A DNA stretch of 9,613 nucleotides from Thiotrichaceae bacterium UBA7359 (GTDB lineage Bacteria; Pseudomonadota; Gammaproteobacteria; Eutrophobiales; Eutrophobiaceae), in the NCBI GenBank assembly GCA_905182825.1, contig CAJJDJ010000185.1, positions 1 through 9,613 of the forward strand, given 5' to 3'. The position numbers and the translations under genes were made by a program. This document shows, piece after piece, positions 7,583 through 9,613 of the stretch; the first letter of the stretch is position 1, and every line of letters begins with the position of its first letter. Below the pieces are notes generated by a model, which was given only the letters and a program-made list of their open reading frames with translations, was not told where the DNA came from and made no database searches.

Positions 7583-8263
7583 TTATTTAGCTAACATTAA
7601 CTGGAGGCGATTACCTGTGCTCTGTGATGTATCAGCGAGGTCACCCGTCCATTCAATGATTTTGTAAATAAACATGACATCGATGGGCGGCAATTCTTTT
7701 TCTGTTTTATAGAGTTCTGCACGTAACTTAATTTGAATTTCGTCAGTTTCTTCTTCGATAACGTGTAATTCTTCGATCATCTTTTTAACACGTACTGCTT
7801 CATCGCCACGAAATCCAGTAACGACTAATTCATCTAGTTCGTTAACGGCCACCTGAGCCTGTCGGGTTGCGTCAATGCAGCGTTTAAGGAATTCCATATA
7901 ACCACAACTGATAGATTCAGGCAGCGACATCTTTCTACCAAGTGTTAAGCCTGAGATATCTTTGGCTTTATTGGCAATATGGTCTTGCAGATCTAGTACT
8001 TCCAGCACATCTCGTCGATCTATCGCCATGAATAAACTAGAGGGAAGATTAAGACGTAGTTCATTTTTAATTTCATCAGCCTCATGCTCAAGCAGCACCA
8101 ACTTTTTCTGAGTTTCAGCTGCAAGCTCCCAATCACTAATGATCACGGACTCAAAATAAGGAATGAGTTTTTCTACACAAGAAACAACGATATCGATATG
8201 CTTTAGCAACGGTGTTACCGGAGAACTTCCAAAAATTCGGGAAAAATAGTTAGATTGAGTCAT
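7583..8263 (-). CDS. DUF47 / TIGR00153 family PhoU-like protein, Pit accessory
   Basis: This 226-residue soluble protein belongs to the DUF47 family, distant relatives of PhoU. It is almost all helix, with paired acidic and hydrophobic patterns such as LLEHEADEIKNELRLNLP (residues about 57-74) and VIEEETDEIQIKLRAELYK, the latter repeating the E/D-x-x-x-D metal-binding style of PhoU helices. Genes of this family usually sit directly before pit, as here, eight bases apart, and are thought to modulate phosphate transport. The ATG at 8261-8263 is preceded by AAGGAG ten bases upstream (8279-8274). A second ATG at 8268-8270 is nearer to it but opens only a six-codon frame, so it is not the start. 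The gene follows arsR by 65 bases on the same strand, and the two may share a promoter. Family assignment is firm; the exact role is inferred. Confidence 0.92.
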   Translation of the reverse strand: MTQSNYFSRIFGSSPVTPLLKHIDIVVSCVEKLIPYFESVIISDWELAAETQKKLVLLEHEADEIKNELRLNLPSSLFMAIDRRDVLEVLDLQDHIANKAKDISGLTLGRKMSLPESISCGYMEFLKRCIDATRQAQVAVNELDELVVTGFRGDEAVRVKKMIEELHVIEEETDEIQIKLRAELYKTEKELPPIDVMFIYKIIEWTGDLADTSQSTGNRLQLMLAK

Positions 8264-8328
8264 TAATCATGTACTCCTTAATGTTGAGTAATGGACTTAA
8301 TAGAATGCTCTTTAAATTTAAAAAATCA

Positions 8329-8688
8329 TTATTCATAAGTCGTTAACAGTTCACACGGGCGATTAGACATGTTTTTTAATTTATTAAGATCAGCTCTATG
8401 TTGTTTATCATTCAAACTTCCTTTAAGTGATGCCTGCAACAATTCTTTTGCCCACGGGGGTAAGCCTCTATTAATACTGTAATAAACCCATTGACCGGCG
8501 CGCTTATCGGTAACAACCTGTATATCTCTTAATGAAGCCAGGTGTCGTGATATTTTGGGTTGTATTAGATTCAATGCGTAGGTTAATTCACAAACGCAAA
8601 GCTCACCTTCTTGCATTAACAGCATCAAACTGCGCAAACGAGTTTGGTCTGACAATGATTTTAATAATATTTCAGGTGTCATTTTCAT
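8329..8688 (-). CDS. arsR: ArsR-family transcriptional repressor with arsenite-type Cys-x-Cys site
   Basis: ArsR is a small winged-helix repressor that leaves its operator when arsenite binds its cysteines. The 119-residue protein has the E. coli-like order: SLSDQTRLRSLMLL, then ELCVCEL (residues 29-35, Cys31 and Cys33), the recognition helix QPKISRHLASLRD (43-55), and the wing DKRAGQWVYYS. In E. coli a third cysteine follows the CVC pair; here that place is Thr36, which is tolerable because the first two carry most of the response. A further Cys112 lies near the C-terminus. The ATG at 8686-8688 lacks a visible ribosome-binding site; Met3 is an alternative. It is divergent from the arsC relic and upstream of the DUF47-pit pair, so it may repress itself and those genes. 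Family assignment is strong; regulation of pit is inference. Confidence 0.93.
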   Translation of the reverse strand: MKMTPEILLKSLSDQTRLRSLMLLMQEGELCVCELTYALNLIQPKISRHLASLRDIQVVTDKRAGQWVYYSINRGLPPWAKELLQASLKGSLNDKQHRADLNKLKNMSNRPCELLTTYE

Positions 8689-8711
8689 TTGGTAAGTATA
8701 CGTTTAGGCAT

Positions 8712-8731
8712 ATATATGATCAAGCATATAT
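8712..8731. promoter_or_regulatory. Candidate ArsR operator, perfect 7-6-7 inverted repeat
   Basis: ATATATG (8712-8718) and CATATAT (8725-8731) are exact reverse complements around the six bases ATCAAG. The site lies 24-43 bases before the arsR ATG, in the gap between arsR and the divergent arsC relic, where a self-regulating ArsR repressor normally binds. AT-rich dyads of this size fit dimeric winged-helix binding. A GATAAT resembling a -10 box lies just beyond it on the minus strand, but no good -35 partner is visible. Confidence 0.5.
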
Positions 8732-8760
8732 TATCTAAAATTATGTATGTGAATATAATC

Positions 8761-9144
8761 ATGCCATAAAAAATATTTAACCTTTTCTTTCTACGAGCAA
8801 CTCTGCTCGCAACGTTATTGCAGAGCAATTTTACAGCGATCAGTAGCGGGTAGTATTTCAAGAGGCAAAGTAAAAATTTTTACTATTGAATTATTAAAAA
8901 CGCCTTTAAAAGCAAGTTTAGGGATGAGTTTGCAGGCGATGACGCCCCTGTATTGGATTTTGTATTTACCGTTTGTAGCAATGTAGCAAATGAAAACTGC
9001 CCTATCTAGAACGAACAAGCCCTATCAACACATTGGGACATAGAAGACCTGGAACAGCGAATGGAAATGTTTACTCTTTTGCCATTAGATAATTCTGACA
9101 AATCAGATCTACAAAAAGTATTAGAAACGCAGTCTCGGAAGAAG
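8761..9144 (+). pseudogene. arsC: Decayed arsenate reductase (thioredoxin-type, LMW-phosphatase fold)
   Basis: Intact ArsC reduces arsenate to arsenite using three cysteines and thioredoxin. Here ArsC-like segments appear in order but in different plus-strand frames: KIFNL (8770-8784), FLSTSNSARNVIAE (8784-8825, for the usual FLCTGNSAR P-loop), NFTAISSG (8827-8850), GKVKIFTIELLK (8864-8899), and KSKFRDEFAGDDAPVLDFVF with TVCSNVANENCPI (8908-9006). Then come a TAG where Trp is usual, STHWDIEDLEQ, a missing stretch of about twenty residues, and MFTLLPLD...LQKVLE. There is also a TAA at the third codon. The P-loop nucleophile Cys is Ser; the other two cysteines (8974, 8998) remain. With three or more frameshifts, two in-frame stops and deletions, it cannot make the enzyme. 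It is divergent from arsR and convergent with purD. The last open frame continues to 9186 inside purD, but homology stops near 9144. Confidence 0.88.
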
Positions 9145-9158
9145 CTTAAAACAAAAAA

Positions 9159-9613
9159 CTATTCTTCTCGTTTGACAGCCCGATAACCAATATCCTGTCT
9201 GTAGAACATCCCTTCATAGCTGATTTCTTTTAATGCTTTATATGCTTCTGCTTGTGCTATGGTGACTGATTCACCTAAACCCGTGACACATAAAATGCGA
9301 CCACCGGATGTGACTATGTCATTACCATCATTTTTAGTTCCTGCATGAAACACTTTTACGTTATTATTATCTGCATTTACTAATCCGCTAATCACATCGC
9401 CTTTGCTTGCGCTTTCTGGATAACCTGCGGATGAGGTTACAACACCTAACGCTGCACGGTGATCCCATTCTGCATTGCATTCGTTTAAGTTACCTTTTGT
9501 CCCTGCGAGGCAAAGTTCTACCAAATCACTTTTAAGTCGCATCATGATTGGTTGTGTTTCTGGATCACCGAATCGACAATTAAACTCTAGTGTCTTTGGC
9601 GTACCATCTTTAG
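9159..9613 (-). CDS. purD: Phosphoribosylamine-glycine ligase, C-terminal part (runs off the right edge)
   Basis: PurD joins phosphoribosylamine and glycine using ATP, the second step of purine synthesis, in the cytoplasm. The frame is open to the window edge and gives the last 150 residues. It contains LEFNCRFGDPETQPIMMRL, which includes the GARS signature RFGDPETQ and the metal-binding Glu and Asn of the ATP-grasp core. It continues through the C-terminal domain: SAGYPESASKGDVISGL, VFHAGTKNDGNDIVTSGGRILCVTGLG, and ends in IGYRAVKREE. Internal Met-Met at 9543-9545 is not the start, since the signature lies before it. The stop TAG (9159-9161) is followed by a T-rich stretch without a hairpin, so a terminator is not clear. 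It converges on the arsC relic, whose remains lie just past its stop. No defect is visible in the part present. Confidence 0.97.
   Translation of the reverse strand, partial: KDGTPKTLEFNCRFGDPETQPIMMRLKSDLVELCLAGTKGNLNECNAEWDHRAALGVVTSSAGYPESASKGDVISGLVNADNNNVKVFHAGTKNDGNDIVTSGGRILCVTGLGESVTIAQAEAYKALKEISYEGMFYRQDIGYRAVKREE

Noticed and set aside
8250..8270. Six-codon frame overlapping the start of the DUF47 gene
   Set aside because: ATG closer to the ribosome-binding site opens a frame that stops at once; too short and unremarkable to call a leader.
8311..8322. Perfect palindrome TTTAAATTTAAA between arsR and DUF47
   Set aside because: Low-complexity AT sequence in AT-rich DNA, with no supporting promoter or operator context.
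8794..8825. Hairpins CGAGCA/TGCTCG and CTCTGC/GCAGAG as a terminator
   Set aside because: Neither is followed by a T-tract on either strand, and the bases encode the ArsC P-loop segment, which explains them.
8815..9018. 67-codon minus-strand open frame between arsR and purD
   Set aside because: It is antisense to the arsC relic, has no ribosome-binding site or recognisable motif, and the opposite strand carries clear ArsC homology.

Overview
The window looks like chromosomal DNA of an AT-rich gammaproteobacterium. The evidence is the order leuS-lptE-holA-proA, a LptE-type lipoprotein (outer-membrane LPS machinery), and a HolA whose length (343 residues) and clamp-binding Leu-Phe position match the E. 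coli protein. No genus can be named from the sequence. All intact genes lie on the minus strand, so they read from right to left.

Right edge (9159-9613): the C-terminal 150 residues of purD (purine synthesis). Next to it (8761 to about 9144, plus strand) lies DNA with no intact gene. Reading it in several frames shows a badly decayed thioredoxin-type arsenate reductase gene, arsC. It is divergent from arsR (8329-8688), an ArsR-family repressor that keeps the Cys-Val-Cys arsenite-sensing motif. Between them sits a perfect 7-6-7 inverted repeat, a likely ArsR operator.

Centre (4784-8263): arsR is followed in the same direction by a DUF47/PhoU-like gene, a Pit-type phosphate transporter and an OprO/OprP-like porin. 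Together these could form a phosphate uptake route: porin across the outer membrane, Pit across the inner membrane, the DUF47 protein as accessory. Phosphate and arsenate share these routes, so the ArsR gene and dead arsC suggest a former arsenate/phosphate module that lost its reductase. That last step is inference.

A terminator-like hairpin follows the porin. After it comes a 250-base intergenic stretch of about 53% G+C, richer than typical intergenic DNA here, full of predicted hairpins. Its last part has two mutually competing hairpins just before leuS: one followed by a T-tract, one covering the leuS ribosome-binding site. This is an attenuator-like leader of unknown type.

Left part (1-4475): leuS (leucyl-tRNA synthetase), lptE (LPS assembly lipoprotein), holA (DNA polymerase III delta) and the first 135 codons of proA (proline synthesis). 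They are tightly spaced and probably one transcription unit.
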